DNA from: Sphaerisporangium rubeum
GTDB taxonomy: Bacteria; Actinomycetota; Actinomycetes; Streptosporangiales; Streptosporangiaceae
Length of the DNA: 64,000 nucleotides
NCBI RefSeq assembly: GCF_014207705.1
Contig: NZ_JACHIU010000001.1
Coordinates: forward strand, 6,874,501-6,938,500
Direction of reading: 5' to 3'
Both the position numbers and the translations under genes were made by a program. Positions within the stretch are counted from its first letter, which is position 1. Every line of letters starts with the position of its first letter. Shown piece after piece: positions 20,353-29,416 of this stretch. Below the pieces are notes generated by a model, which was given only the letters and a program-made list of their open reading frames with translations, did not search any database and was not told where the DNA came from.

Positions 20353-22134
20353 TCACTGGCCGAGCCGGGACAGTTCCTCGTCCACGATCTTGGGGTCGAG
20401 TTTGGGGAACAGCGGGGTCGGCGGGGCCAGCGGAGTGCCGGGCCGGATCGGCCGCGACTCCCACGTGGCCGCGCCGGTGTAGTCGCCGGTGATCACCGGG
20501 TAGGCCGGGCCGCCGTCCTCGTCGACCTCCTGGATGGCCGGCATGCCGGACCAGACCCCCTCGCCGCCGAGCATGGCGTGGATCTTGTTGGAGGACGTCG
20601 GCAGGAACGGCGTCAGCAGCGTCTTGGCGTCGTCCACCACCTGGAGCGCCACATGGAGGATGGACTTGACCCGCTCGGGGTCGTCCTTGAGCTTCCAGGG
20701 CTCCTGCTCGGCGAGGTAACGGTTGGCGTCGCGCACGACGTCGAACGCCTCGGTGACGGCGTTCTTGAACCGGGACCTGCCGAGCTCGGCACCGACGGCG
20801 GGGAACGCCGCGCGGCTGCGGGCCAGCAGCGCACGGTCGGCGTCGGTGAGGTCGCCGGGCCCGGGGACGGCGCCGAAGTTCTTGGCGGCCATCGAGATGG
20901 AGCGGTTGACGAGGTTGCCCCACGCCGCGACCAGCTCGCCGTTGTTGCGGTTGACGAACTCCGACCAGGTGAAGTCGGTGTCCTGGTTCTCCGGGCCGGC
21001 CACCGCGATGTAGTACCGCAGAGCGTCGGCGTCGTAGCGCGACAGGAAGTCGCGCACGTAGATGACGACCTGGCGGCTGGAGGAGAACTTGCGGCCCTCC
21101 ATGGTGAGGAACTCGCTGGACACGACCTCCGACGGCAGCTCCAGCCTGCCGAGCGACCCCGGTGTGCCGCCGCGCGCACCCTCGCCGTTGTAGCCGAGCA
21201 GCATCGCCGGCCAGATCTCGGAGTGGAAGACGATGTTGTCCTTGCCCATGAAGTAGTAGCCGCGCGCTTCGGGGTTCTGCCACCACTGCCGCCACGCGTC
21301 GGGGTCGCCGGAGCGGCGGGCCCACTCGATCGACGCGCTGAGGTAGCCGATGACGGCGTCGAACCAGACGTACAGCCGCTTGTCCTCACGGTCGCGCCAG
21401 CCGTCCAGCGGGATCGGCACACCCCAGTCGAGGTCGCGGCTGATGGCGCGCGGCTGAAGGTCGCCGAGCAGGTTGAGCGAGAACTTCAGGACGTTGGGCC
21501 GCCACTCACCCTGCTTGGACTGCAGCCACGTGCCGAGGGCCTCGCTGAACGCCGGCAGGTCGAGCATGAAGTGCTCGGTCTCGATGAACTTCGGCGTCTC
21601 GCCGTTGATGCGGCTGCGCGGGTTGATCAGGTCGACCGGGTCGAGCTGGTTACCGCAGTTGTCGCACTGGTCGCCGCGCGCGCCGTCGTACCCGCAGATG
21701 GGACAGGTGCCCTCGATGTAGCGGTCGGGCAGCGTGCGGCCGGTGGTGGGGGAGACCGCACCCATGGTGGTGCGCGGGAAGACGTAGCCGTTGGCGTGGA
21801 GGCCCTTGAAGATCTCCTGCGCGATGGCGTAGTGGTTCTCGGTGGTGGTGCGGGTGAACAGATCGTAGGACAGGCCGAGGGCCGTGAGGTCCTCGGCGAT
21901 CACCCGGTTGTAGCGGTCGGCCAGCTCGCGGGCCGTCACGCCTTCCTTGTCAGCCTGCACCTGGATGGGGGTGCCGTGCTCGTCGGTACCACTGACCATC
22001 AGCACCTTGTTGCCCGCCATCCGCTGGTAGCGGCTGAAGATGTCGGACGGCACGCCGAAACCTGAGACGTGCCCGATGTGGCGGGGGCCGTTGGCGTACG
22101 GCCACGCGACGGCGGTCAAGATGTGCTGGGACAT
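20353..22134 (-). CDS. metG: Methionyl-tRNA synthetase
   Basis: 593 residues. The class I HIGH motif appears as [11 protein letters not shown] near residue 15, and the KMSKS-like loop is [11 protein letters not shown], the degenerate form common in this clade. A zinc-binding knuckle is visible: [20 protein letters not shown] 22134 gives [17 protein letters not shown], the usual actinobacterial start, with GGTGG just upstream. It charges initiator and elongator tRNA-Met. It heads the metG-tatD pair. Confidence 0.97.
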   Translation of the reverse strand: MSQHILTAVAWPYANGPRHIGHVSGFGVPSDIFSRYQRMAGNKVLMVSGTDEHGTPIQVQADKEGVTARELADRYNRVIAEDLTALGLSYDLFTRTTTENHYAIAQEIFKGLHANGYVFPRTTMGAVSPTTGRTLPDRYIEGTCPICGYDGARGDQCDNCGNQLDPVDLINPRSRINGETPKFIETEHFMLDLPAFSEALGTWLQSKQGEWRPNVLKFSLNLLGDLQPRAISRDLDWGVPIPLDGWRDREDKRLYVWFDAVIGYLSASIEWARRSGDPDAWRQWWQNPEARGYYFMGKDNIVFHSEIWPAMLLGYNGEGARGGTPGSLGRLELPSEVVSSEFLTMEGRKFSSSRQVVIYVRDFLSRYDADALRYYIAVAGPENQDTDFTWSEFVNRNNGELVAAWGNLVNRSISMAAKNFGAVPGPGDLTDADRALLARSRAAFPAVGAELGRSRFKNAVTEAFDVVRDANRYLAEQEPWKLKDDPERVKSILHVALQVVDDAKTLLTPFLPTSSNKIHAMLGGEGVWSGMPAIQEVDEDGGPAYPVITGDYTGAATWESRPIRPGTPLAPPTPLFPKLDPKIVDEELSRLGQ

Positions 22135-22239
22135 GCCACCAAGACTAGAGGCCCCGCCATGGCTCATCGAACCGATTACCCGGTTCTGTGGACGGCCGTG
22201 GCGAGGCCCCGGTGGTTCAGGCGTGTCGTCAGCGTGTCG

Positions 22240-23460
22240 TCAGGCGGGGGTCGACTCGCGCCGGACGGCCTGCGCGGCCTCCTCGGCGGCGGAGGCGGCG
22301 ACGTCCGCCGGGGTCTCCTTGGTGCGGCGGATGCCGAGGATGCTGATGAACAGGGCCGCGAAGATGGTCTGGAAGCTCATGATCAGCGCGGTGGCCGACG
22401 GCACGACCAGACGCAGCGACTCGGCGGGGATCAGCGGACCGAAGTTGCGCACCTGCCAGTGGGCCAGCGAGGCGACGAGCCCGCCGAGACCCGCGAGCGC
22501 CAGCAGCCCGCCGGCGACCAGGCCCTTCTCCAGCGTGACGATGTCGACGAGCTGCCGCACCCGGCGGTCCTCCGGCAAAAAGCCCTCCTCGGCGGCGTAG
22601 ACCTTGGTGAACAGGCCGAACAGCAGGGCCTGGAAGCCGATCACCACGATCGCCGACGCACCGACGAGCGTGTCGACGTCGAAGGCGAGCTTGCCGATGT
22701 ACACCGGCCCGAACGTCAGCGCCGCACCCGCGACCAGCCCGAGGCACATCAGCACCGCGCCGGGGATCAGGAACAGCCACCGCGGGCTGTACAGCAGCAG
22801 GAAGCGCAGGTGACGCCAGCCGTCCCGCCAGGAACGCAGGTGCGGCGGCCGGGACCGGCCGTCGGGGCTGAGCGTGGTCGGCACCTCGCGGACGTCCAGG
22901 CCCTGCAGCGTGGCCTTGACGACCATCTCGCTGGCGAACTCCATGCCACCGGTCTGGAGCCCCAGGTTGAGGATCGAGTCGCGGCGGAACCCGCGCAGCC
23001 CGCAGTGGAAGTCGCGGATCTTGCTGGGGAAGAACAGGCGGCCGACGAACGACAGCACCGGGTTGCCGAGGTACTTGTGCAGCGGAGGCATGGCGCCAGG
23101 CGCGATGCCGCCGCGGAAGCGGTTCCCCATGACGAGGTCGGCCCCGTCGCGGAGCTGCTCGACGAACGGCAGCAGCGCGGTGAAGTCATAGGAGTCGTCG
23201 GCGTCCCCCATGATGACGTACCGGCCGCGCGCGGCGCGGATGCCGCCGATCAGCGCGTTGCCGTACCCCTTGGCGTCGACGTGCACCACACGGGCACCGG
23301 CGTCACGTGCGAGCTGCTGCGAGCCGTCGGTGCTGCCGTTGTCCGCGATCACCACCTCGCCGTCGATGCCGTGCTCGGCCATGCACGCCAATGCCTTGCG
23401 GATGCACGTCTCGACGGTCTCCGCCTCGTTCAGGCATGGCATGACCACGGTCAGTTCCAC
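22240..23460 (-). CDS. GT2 glycosyltransferase with C-terminal membrane domain
   Basis: 406 residues. The GT-A domain of dolichol-phosphate-mannose-synthase type (about 1-230) has VMPCLNEAETV, VIADNGSTDGS, the DxD-like GDADDSYDF and RDFHCGLRGFRRD. The C-terminal half has about four membrane helices (LFLIPGAVLMCLGLVAGAAL; ASAIVVIGFQALLFGLF; LVAGGLLALAGLGGLVASL; ALIMSFQTIFAALFISIL). It probably transfers a sugar to or from polyprenyl phosphate at the membrane. GTG 23460 is chosen because AGGGG lies seven bases upstream; ATG 23490 is the alternative. It is divergent from a GT-C gene and close to two PMT genes, so a role in the same glycosylation pathway is likely. Confidence 0.9.
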   Translation of the reverse strand: MELTVVMPCLNEAETVETCIRKALACMAEHGIDGEVVIADNGSTDGSQQLARDAGARVVHVDAKGYGNALIGGIRAARGRYVIMGDADDSYDFTALLPFVEQLRDGADLVMGNRFRGGIAPGAMPPLHKYLGNPVLSFVGRLFFPSKIRDFHCGLRGFRRDSILNLGLQTGGMEFASEMVVKATLQGLDVREVPTTLSPDGRSRPPHLRSWRDGWRHLRFLLLYSPRWLFLIPGAVLMCLGLVAGAALTFGPVYIGKLAFDVDTLVGASAIVVIGFQALLFGLFTKVYAAEEGFLPEDRRVRQLVDIVTLEKGLVAGGLLALAGLGGLVASLAHWQVRNFGPLIPAESLRLVVPSATALIMSFQTIFAALFISILGIRRTKETPADVAASAAEEAAQAVRRESTPA

Positions 23461-23571
23461 GACGAAACCCCTCGTTCGTGCCTCGATCATCGGCTGAGTA
23501 GTCCAACCATGATGCCCCCTGCCCTCCGGTGCTCGGGTCAAGTCTCCGAAACGGCTGGCATCCTGTAATCC

Positions 23572-25059
23572 ATGGTGACCGTTGCCGAACAGGCGAACGC
23601 CGGCGCGTCCGCGACCGGCAGAGGCACGCGACTGCTCGGTTTCCTGCGGCGGCGCAGGCTGTTCGTGATCGCCGTCACGCTCGGCGCCGCGCTGCGTGTG
23701 ATCACGATGCTCGGCTACCGGCCGGCCATGTGGTTCAACGACTCCTACGAGTACGTCTCGGTGGCGCTCCACCTGCGGCCCCACCCCATCCGGCCCGACG
23801 GGTACGGCTTCTGGCTGCTGGCGCTCAAGCCTTTCCACAGCTTCGCTCTGGTGGTCTTTACGCAGCACGTGATGGGCCTGGCGACCGCCGTGCTGATCTA
23901 TGCGCTCCTGAGGCGCAAATTTGGCCTGCCGGACTGGGGTGCCACGCTCGCCGCCGCGCCTGTGCTGTTCGACGCCTACCAGATCCAGCTCGAACAGCTG
24001 ATCATGTCGGACACCATGTTCACGCTGCTCATCGTGGCCGTGATCACCATGGTGCTGTGGCACCGCACGATGTCGTGGAAGGTCGGCGTCGCGGTCGGCC
24101 TGCTGATGGCCCTCACGGCGCTGACGCGCAGCATCGGCCTGCCGATCCTCGCCGTCGTCGCGGTGTACATGCTGGTCAAGCGCACCGGCTGGAAGCCTGT
24201 GCTCGCCATGGTGACGGCGTGCGCCGTGCCGGTCATCGCCTACATGGGGTGGTTCTCGGCGGTGCACGGCCAGTTCGCGATGACGCAGAGCGACGGCCTG
24301 ATCATGTACATGCGCACCGCCAAGTTCGCCGACTGCAAGAAGATCAAACCCGATCTGCAGCGCGAGCAGGACCTGATCCCGCTGTGCAACAACCCGAGCA
24401 TCGCGCGCAGCCAGTTCTCCCAGCTCTACCTGTGGTGGAAAGGCGAAGGCGAGGTGCTGCACCGCTGGGGTGCCGACAAGTGGGACCGGTCGATCAACGA
24501 CACGGCGAGCCGGTTCGCCAAGCGCGCCATCCTGGCCCAGCCCGGCGACTACCTCGACGCCGTGACCGGCGACCTGCTGCGCAGTTTCCGCTGGGACCGG
24601 CCGGTGTTCCCCGACGCGCTGACCTGGAACCAGTACCAGTTCGACGCCAGAGGAGTCAGCGCGCGCGACCCGGTGCGGCTGCTGAAGTCGCCGCCGTCGT
24701 GGCCGTCGTACAAGGGGACGGTCGACCGCGACATGGTGGCGTACGAGCAGGGCCGGGCCAGCACCCGCGTCTACTGGCCCTGGGCCACGATCATGGAGCG
24801 CTACCAGCGGTTCGCCTACCTGCCGGGCCTCGTGCTCGGTCTCGCGCTGCTGGTGTCGGCGGCCGGCCTGGTGGCGCGCTGGCGCACGCTCGGCGGGCCC
24901 GCGCTGCTGCCGTGGGTGGCGGCGGCGGCCCTGGTGGTGGCCCCGGCCGCCACCGCCGAGTTCGACTACCGCTACCTGCTGCCGGCGATGCCGGTGGCGT
25001 TCCTCGCCGCCGCCGTCACCCTGCGCCACGGATGGCGCAGGCGGCGGCCCGAGAGCTAG
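23572..25059 (+). CDS. GT-C-type polytopic membrane glycosyltransferase
   Basis: 495 residues with about ten hydrophobic segments. After the first helix, FNDSYEYVSVALHLRPHP resembles the acidic loop of GT-C enzymes, which use polyprenyl-phosphate sugars. The middle holds a soluble loop (about 240-400), and the C-terminus has two further helices ending in a basic tail (RHGWRRRRPES). I do not know the acceptor. Its stop overlaps that of the convergent PMT gene by four bases. Function is inferred from topology and neighbours. Confidence 0.8.
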   Translation: MVTVAEQANAGASATGRGTRLLGFLRRRRLFVIAVTLGAALRVITMLGYRPAMWFNDSYEYVSVALHLRPHPIRPDGYGFWLLALKPFHSFALVVFTQHVMGLATAVLIYALLRRKFGLPDWGATLAAAPVLFDAYQIQLEQLIMSDTMFTLLIVAVITMVLWHRTMSWKVGVAVGLLMALTALTRSIGLPILAVVAVYMLVKRTGWKPVLAMVTACAVPVIAYMGWFSAVHGQFAMTQSDGLIMYMRTAKFADCKKIKPDLQREQDLIPLCNNPSIARSQFSQLYLWWKGEGEVLHRWGADKWDRSINDTASRFAKRAILAQPGDYLDAVTGDLLRSFRWDRPVFPDALTWNQYQFDARGVSARDPVRLLKSPPSWPSYKGTVDRDMVAYEQGRASTRVYWPWATIMERYQRFAYLPGLVLGLALLVSAAGLVARWRTLGGPALLPWVAAAALVVAPAATAEFDYRYLLPAMPVAFLAAAVTLRHGWRRRRPES

Positions 25060-26702
25060 ATCCAGCTACGGAACAGCATGCGGCGGTACCAGTCGTCGTA
25101 CGGGATGGTCTCGGCGGACAGCACCGGGTAGAGCCACCAGAAGTTGATCAGCGCGAGCAGCATGAACGCGCCGACCCCCGCCGCGCCGGCGGCCCGCCTG
25201 TTGGAGGCGACGCCGGCGGGCCCGATGAGCAGGCCGCCGATCAGCACGATCGCCAGGATCATGAAGGGGATCATGGGGGCCGTGTAGAACGCGAACATCG
25301 TGCGCTTGTCGGTGATGGCGTAGTAGAACCACGGCAGCCAGCCCGCCGCGTACGCCAGCAGCACCGCGCCGGCGCGCCAGTCCCGGCTGGAGAAGTACCA
25401 GGCGATCAGGCCGACCAGCGCGACCACCGCGCCGTACCAGATGATCGGCGTGCCGACACCGATCACCGCCTCCGAGCAGGTGCCGGTGGGGCATGGCGGG
25501 CTCTTGTAGTGGAACGCCACCGGCCGCGCCAGCAGCGGCCACTCCCACGGCCACGACTGGTAGGCATGCGACGAGCTCAGCCCGGTGTGGTAGCCGAGCA
25601 CCTGGAAGTGGTAGGAGAACCACGAGCGCAGCGAGCTGAACACGAAGTACGCGGGCCCCGCCGAGGTGGCCTCCGACCAGTTGCGGCCCCAGCCGAGCGC
25701 CGAGGAGAACCACCCGAACCAGCTCAGCACGTACGTCGCGGCCGGGACCACGCCGAAGGCGAGGAACGCCGGCGGCACGTCGAGGCCGAGCGCGCCGCGG
25801 TAGGGCCGCCGCAGGCCGACGGCGCGCCGTGCGCCGGCGTCCCACATCACGCTCATCACCGCGAACGCGACCAGGAAGAACACACCGCTCCACTTGATGC
25901 CGCAGGCCGCGCCGAGGCACAGTCCGGCGCCGATGCGCCACCACCGCACCCCGAGGCGCGGACCGGTGTCGCTCAGCGCCGACGTCTCGTACCAGTCGGC
26001 CAGCCGGGTGCGCGCCTGGTCGCGGTCGGCCACCAGGCAGGCGAACCCGGCGAGCACCCACAGCATCAGGAAGCCGTCGAGCAGCGCCGTGCGGCTGAGC
26101 ACGAACGCCATGCCGTCGAGCGCCAGCAGAAGGCCCGCCATGCAGCCGAGGATCGTGGAGCGCGTCATGCGCCGCGCCACCCGCGCGATGATCAGTACCG
26201 AGACGGTGCCGGCCATCGCGGCGGCGAACCGCCACCCGAACGGCGTCCAGCCGAAGATCCACTCACCGATGGCGATCATCCATTTGCCGAGCGGCGGGTG
26301 CGCCACGTACAGCGCGCACGGATCGAGGTTGTCCGGCGCGCACTTCACCCACAGGTCGGTGCCGCCCTCGATCAGCCGCCGGTCGGCGATGGGGTCATCG
26401 CTGGAGCCGAGGGTGGTCCGCTCGACCATGTACCGCAGCAGAGACAGCGCGTCCTTGGCGTAGTAGGTCTCGTCGAAGACCACGGCCTTCGGCTCGCCGA
26501 GCCGGTACAGGCGCAGGACCGCCGCGAACACCGTGACCAGCAGCGGACCGGCCCATCCCCAAAGGAAGCTGCCTTGGAACGGCGGGACGAGACGGTCGCG
26601 CACCGACGCCGGGGACGGGGACGCCTGGTCAGGAGGAGCCGCGGAATCAGCGAAAAAACGCGACACGCCGGGAATCCGCCGGGGGAAGGCACGAAGAGCC
26701 AC
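25056..26702 (-). CDS. Protein O-mannosyltransferase (PMT family), copy 1
   Basis: 548 residues. Transfers mannose from polyprenyl-phosphate mannose to Ser/Thr of proteins being exported by Sec. The conserved acidic motif FDETYYAKDA follows the first helix. AHPPLGKWMIAIGEW, the loop with MTRSTILGCMAGLLL, and the C-terminal LPWFYYAITDKRTMFAFY match actinobacterial PMT (Rv1002c type). The GTG at 26702 is the likely start. It is a close paralogue of the gene at 27752; the two lie head to head around rsmI and share a 137-bp identical segment. Confidence 0.93.
   Translation of the reverse strand: MALRAFPRRIPGVSRFFADSAAPPDQASPSPASVRDRLVPPFQGSFLWGWAGPLLVTVFAAVLRLYRLGEPKAVVFDETYYAKDALSLLRYMVERTTLGSSDDPIADRRLIEGGTDLWVKCAPDNLDPCALYVAHPPLGKWMIAIGEWIFGWTPFGWRFAAAMAGTVSVLIIARVARRMTRSTILGCMAGLLLALDGMAFVLSRTALLDGFLMLWVLAGFACLVADRDQARTRLADWYETSALSDTGPRLGVRWWRIGAGLCLGAACGIKWSGVFFLVAFAVMSVMWDAGARRAVGLRRPYRGALGLDVPPAFLAFGVVPAATYVLSWFGWFSSALGWGRNWSEATSAGPAYFVFSSLRSWFSYHFQVLGYHTGLSSSHAYQSWPWEWPLLARPVAFHYKSPPCPTGTCSEAVIGVGTPIIWYGAVVALVGLIAWYFSSRDWRAGAVLLAYAAGWLPWFYYAITDKRTMFAFYTAPMIPFMILAIVLIGGLLIGPAGVASNRRAAGAAGVGAFMLLALINFWWLYPVLSAETIPYDDWYRRMLFRSWI
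25909..26045 (-). repeat. 137-bp segment identical (inverted) to 28370-28506
   Basis: The minus strand of this part of PMT copy 1 is identical base for base to the plus strand of PMT copy 2 at 28370-28506. Both arms code for the DRDQARTRLADWYETSA region. Confidence 0.9.
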
Positions 26703-26771
26703 CTGCGCACCTTAAAGGGCATGAGGCCCACTCAACCAGAGGATCTTTGCGCCTCGTGATGCCGTACCGCT

Positions 26772-27626
26772 CTAAGCAGGGCGAACGCCACCGGCGCCAT
26801 GAACGGCGTCGTACAAAGTGCGCCGCGGCACCCCCGCGGCCCGCGCCACGTCCACGATGGCCTGCTTGCGCGGCACCCCGGCCTCCTGCATGCGAGCGAC
26901 CTCCGCCACCAGCTCCCCGATGTCGGGAGGCGTCTCTCCGGGATCGTGACCGGCGACCACCAAGGTGATCTCGCCGCGCACCTCCCCGGCGGCCCAGCCG
27001 GCGAGCTCGGACAACGGTCCGCGCAGGACCTCCTCGTAGGTCTTGGTGAGCTCGCGGCACACGGCGGCCGGCCGGCCGGGGCCGAACGCCTCCGCCATGG
27101 CCTCAAGGGTGGCGGCCAGCCGGTGCGGCGCCTCGAAGAAGACCATGGTGCGCCGCTCGTCGGCCAGCGTCGCGAGGCGCCGCGCGCGCTCACCGGCCTT
27201 GCGCGGCGGGAACCCCTCGAAGCAGAACCGGTCGGACGGCAGCCCGGACACCGCGAGCGCCGTCGTCACGGCCGACGGCCCGGGAAGCGCGGTCACCTCT
27301 ATGCCGGCGTCCACCGCGAGCCGCGTGAGGCGGTACCCGGGGTCGGAGACCCCCGGCATGCCGGCGTCGGTGATCACCAGCACGGTCTCGCCGCCGCGCA
27401 GCGCGCCGAGCAGCTCCTCGGCGCGCACGGCCTCGTTGGCGTCGTAGTACGACACCACCCGGCCGCCGACCGTGATCCCGAGGTCGGCGGCCAGCCGGCG
27501 CAGCCTGCGGGTGTCCTCGGCGGCCACCACGTCGGCGGCGGCGAGCGCGTCACGCAGCCGCGCGGACGCGTCGTCCACCCGGCCGATGGGGGCTCCCGCG
27601 AGCACCAGCCTGCCGTTCCCGCTCAC
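26772..27626 (-). CDS. rsmI: 16S rRNA (cytidine1402-2'-O)-methyltransferase
   Basis: Ribose methylation of C1402 in the 16S decoding centre. 284 residues. Tetrapyrrole-methylase fold: LVLAGAPIGRVDDASARL at the N-terminus, VAAEDTRRLRRLA, VITDAGMPGVSDPGYRL and LPGPSAVTTALAVSGLPSD are the family motifs. GTG 27626 is chosen because GGAGAGG lies upstream; an ATG at 27644 lacks a binding site. It lies between the two PMT genes, transcribed away from copy 2; in mycobacteria one PMT gene is adjacent to rsmI. Confidence 0.95.
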   Translation of the reverse strand: MSGNGRLVLAGAPIGRVDDASARLRDALAAADVVAAEDTRRLRRLAADLGITVGGRVVSYYDANEAVRAEELLGALRGGETVLVITDAGMPGVSDPGYRLTRLAVDAGIEVTALPGPSAVTTALAVSGLPSDRFCFEGFPPRKAGERARRLATLADERRTMVFFEAPHRLAATLEAMAEAFGPGRPAAVCRELTKTYEEVLRGPLSELAGWAAGEVRGEITLVVAGHDPGETPPDIGELVAEVARMQEAGVPRKQAIVDVARAAGVPRRTLYDAVHGAGGVRPA

Positions 27627-27751
27627 CCGTCCATCCTCTCCCATGGGACCCGAGGTCATATGTGGGCTACTTTCCGCCTCGACTCCCCCAATTGGGGCCG
27701 TTAGAGGTGTTTCTTAGGTTGGCCGTAGAGACGGCCCCGTACGATGTGCGG

Positions 27752-29362
27752 GTGGCCGTGACGGACTACCCTAACCAGGACTTCGAGCAGCCGGAGCCGA
27801 AGGACGACCCGGCTCCGCCGGGCTCCGTGCGCGACCGGTTGGTCCCGCCGTTCAGCGGCAGCGCCATGTGGGGGTGGGCCGGGCCGCTGATCGTGGCGGC
27901 GTTCGGCGCGGTGCTGCGGTTCAAGGACCTCGGCAACCCCCGCGCGATCGTGTTCGACGAGACCTACTACGCCAAGGACTCGCTGTCCCTGGTGCGGTGG
28001 GGTGTCGAGCGGGTCGCGGTCAAGGACGCCGACAAGGTCCTGCTCGCCGGCAACCCCGACATCTGGCAGCGCTGCGCTCCCGACAAGATCCACGAGTGCG
28101 CGTCCTACGTCGTCCACCCGCCGCTCGGCAAGTGGATGATCGGCGCGGGTGAGTGGCTGTTCGGGGCCAACCCGTTCGGCTGGCGGTTCGCCGCCGCCGT
28201 GGTGAGCGTGATCTCGATCCTGGTGATCGCGCGGGTGGCGCGGCGCATGACGCGCTCCACGATCCTCGGCTGCATGGCGGGCCTGCTGCTCGCCGTGGAC
28301 GGGCTGGCGTTCGTGCTCGGCCGCACGGCGCTGCTCGACGGTTTCCTGATGATGTGGGTCCTCGCCGGATTCGCCTGCCTGGTGGCCGACCGCGACCAGG
28401 CGCGCACCCGGCTGGCCGACTGGTACGAGACGTCGGCGCTGAGCGACACCGGTCCGCGCCTCGGGGTGCGGTGGTGGCGCATCGGCGCCGGACTGTGCCT
28501 CGGCGCCGCGTGCGCCACCAAGTGGAGCGGTGTGTTCTTCCTGGTCGCGTTCGCGGTGATGAGCGTGATGTGGGACGCTGGCGCACGGCGCGCCATCGGC
28601 CTGCGCTATCCGTACCGCGGCGCGCTCCGCCTGGACGTCCCCGCCGCGACCCTCAGCCTCGGTGTGGTCCCCGTGCTGGCCTACATGGCGAGCTGGACCG
28701 GCTGGTTCGCCACCGCCTTCGGCTACGGCCGCAACTGGTCGGAGGCCACCTCCAGCGGTCCGGCGTACTTCGTGTTCAGCTCGCTGCGCTCCTGGTGGGA
28801 CTACCAGTGGATGGTCCTGAGCTTCCACACCGGCCTGGACTCCTCACACCCCTACCAGTCGCGGCCCTGGGAGTGGCCGCTGCTGCTGCGGCCGGTCGCG
28901 TTCTTCTACGAGAGCCCCACCGGCTGCGGCGCCGACAAGTGCTCCCAGGCCGTGCTCGGCGTCGGCACCCCGGTCATCTGGTACGGCGCGGTCGCCGCGC
29001 TGGTCGGCCTGATCGCGTGGTACGTCTCCGGCCGCGACTGGCGGCCCGGCGGCGTGCTGCTGGCGTACGCGGTCGGTTGGCTGCCGTGGTTCTACTACGC
29101 CATCACCGACAACCGCACGATGTTCCTGTTCTACACCGCCCCCATGATCCCCTTCATGATCCTGGCGATCGTGCTGGTCGCCGGGCTCGTCATCGGCCCG
29201 CTGGCGGCGCCGCCGGCGCGCAGGGCCGCCGGCGCGGCCGTGACCGGCGCGTTCGTCCTGCTGGCGTTGATCAACTTCTGGTGGCTGCACCCCGTGCTCA
29301 CCGGCGAGATCATTCCCTACGAGGATTGGCACAGCAGGATGCTGCTCGACCGCTGGATATGA
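27752..29362 (+). CDS. Protein O-mannosyltransferase (PMT family), copy 2
   Basis: 536 residues, same family as the gene at 25056: FDETYYAKDS, VHPPLGKWMIGAGEW, MTRSTILGCMAGLLL and LPWFYYAITDNRTMF. The N-terminal tail (about 40 residues) is acidic and Pro-rich. GTG 27752 is chosen, GTG 27758 is possible, and the binding site is weak. It is divergent from rsmI with about 125 bases between. The middle of the gene shares a 137-bp identical segment with copy 1, while the ends differ more, which suggests gene conversion. The two enzymes may differ in acceptor or timing (inference). Confidence 0.93.
   Translation: MAVTDYPNQDFEQPEPKDDPAPPGSVRDRLVPPFSGSAMWGWAGPLIVAAFGAVLRFKDLGNPRAIVFDETYYAKDSLSLVRWGVERVAVKDADKVLLAGNPDIWQRCAPDKIHECASYVVHPPLGKWMIGAGEWLFGANPFGWRFAAAVVSVISILVIARVARRMTRSTILGCMAGLLLAVDGLAFVLGRTALLDGFLMMWVLAGFACLVADRDQARTRLADWYETSALSDTGPRLGVRWWRIGAGLCLGAACATKWSGVFFLVAFAVMSVMWDAGARRAIGLRYPYRGALRLDVPAATLSLGVVPVLAYMASWTGWFATAFGYGRNWSEATSSGPAYFVFSSLRSWWDYQWMVLSFHTGLDSSHPYQSRPWEWPLLLRPVAFFYESPTGCGADKCSQAVLGVGTPVIWYGAVAALVGLIAWYVSGRDWRPGGVLLAYAVGWLPWFYYAITDNRTMFLFYTAPMIPFMILAIVLVAGLVIGPLAAPPARRAAGAAVTGAFVLLALINFWWLHPVLTGEIIPYEDWHSRMLLDRWI
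28370..28506 (+). repeat. 137-bp segment identical (inverted) to 25909-26045
   Basis: Partner of the inverted identical segment in PMT copy 1. Identity ends at a single base difference on the left (ATTCGCC here, GTTCGCC there) and at GGCGCC versus GGCGCG on the right. Confidence 0.9.
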
Positions 29363-29416
29363 CGCCGGGGTGCGCACCGGCAGCTCCGTATTACCGTTCT
29401 TCATCAGGTGGGTGAC

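Noticed and set aside
22240-25029. A single 929-residue minus-strand protein
   Set aside because: The upstream 500 codons are antisense to the GT-C gene and read as low-complexity; the real GT2 start is near 23460.
23529-26759. Very long plus-strand open frame of 1076 codons
   Set aside because: It runs out of frame through the GT-C gene and antisense to PMT copy 1, with shadow-type composition.
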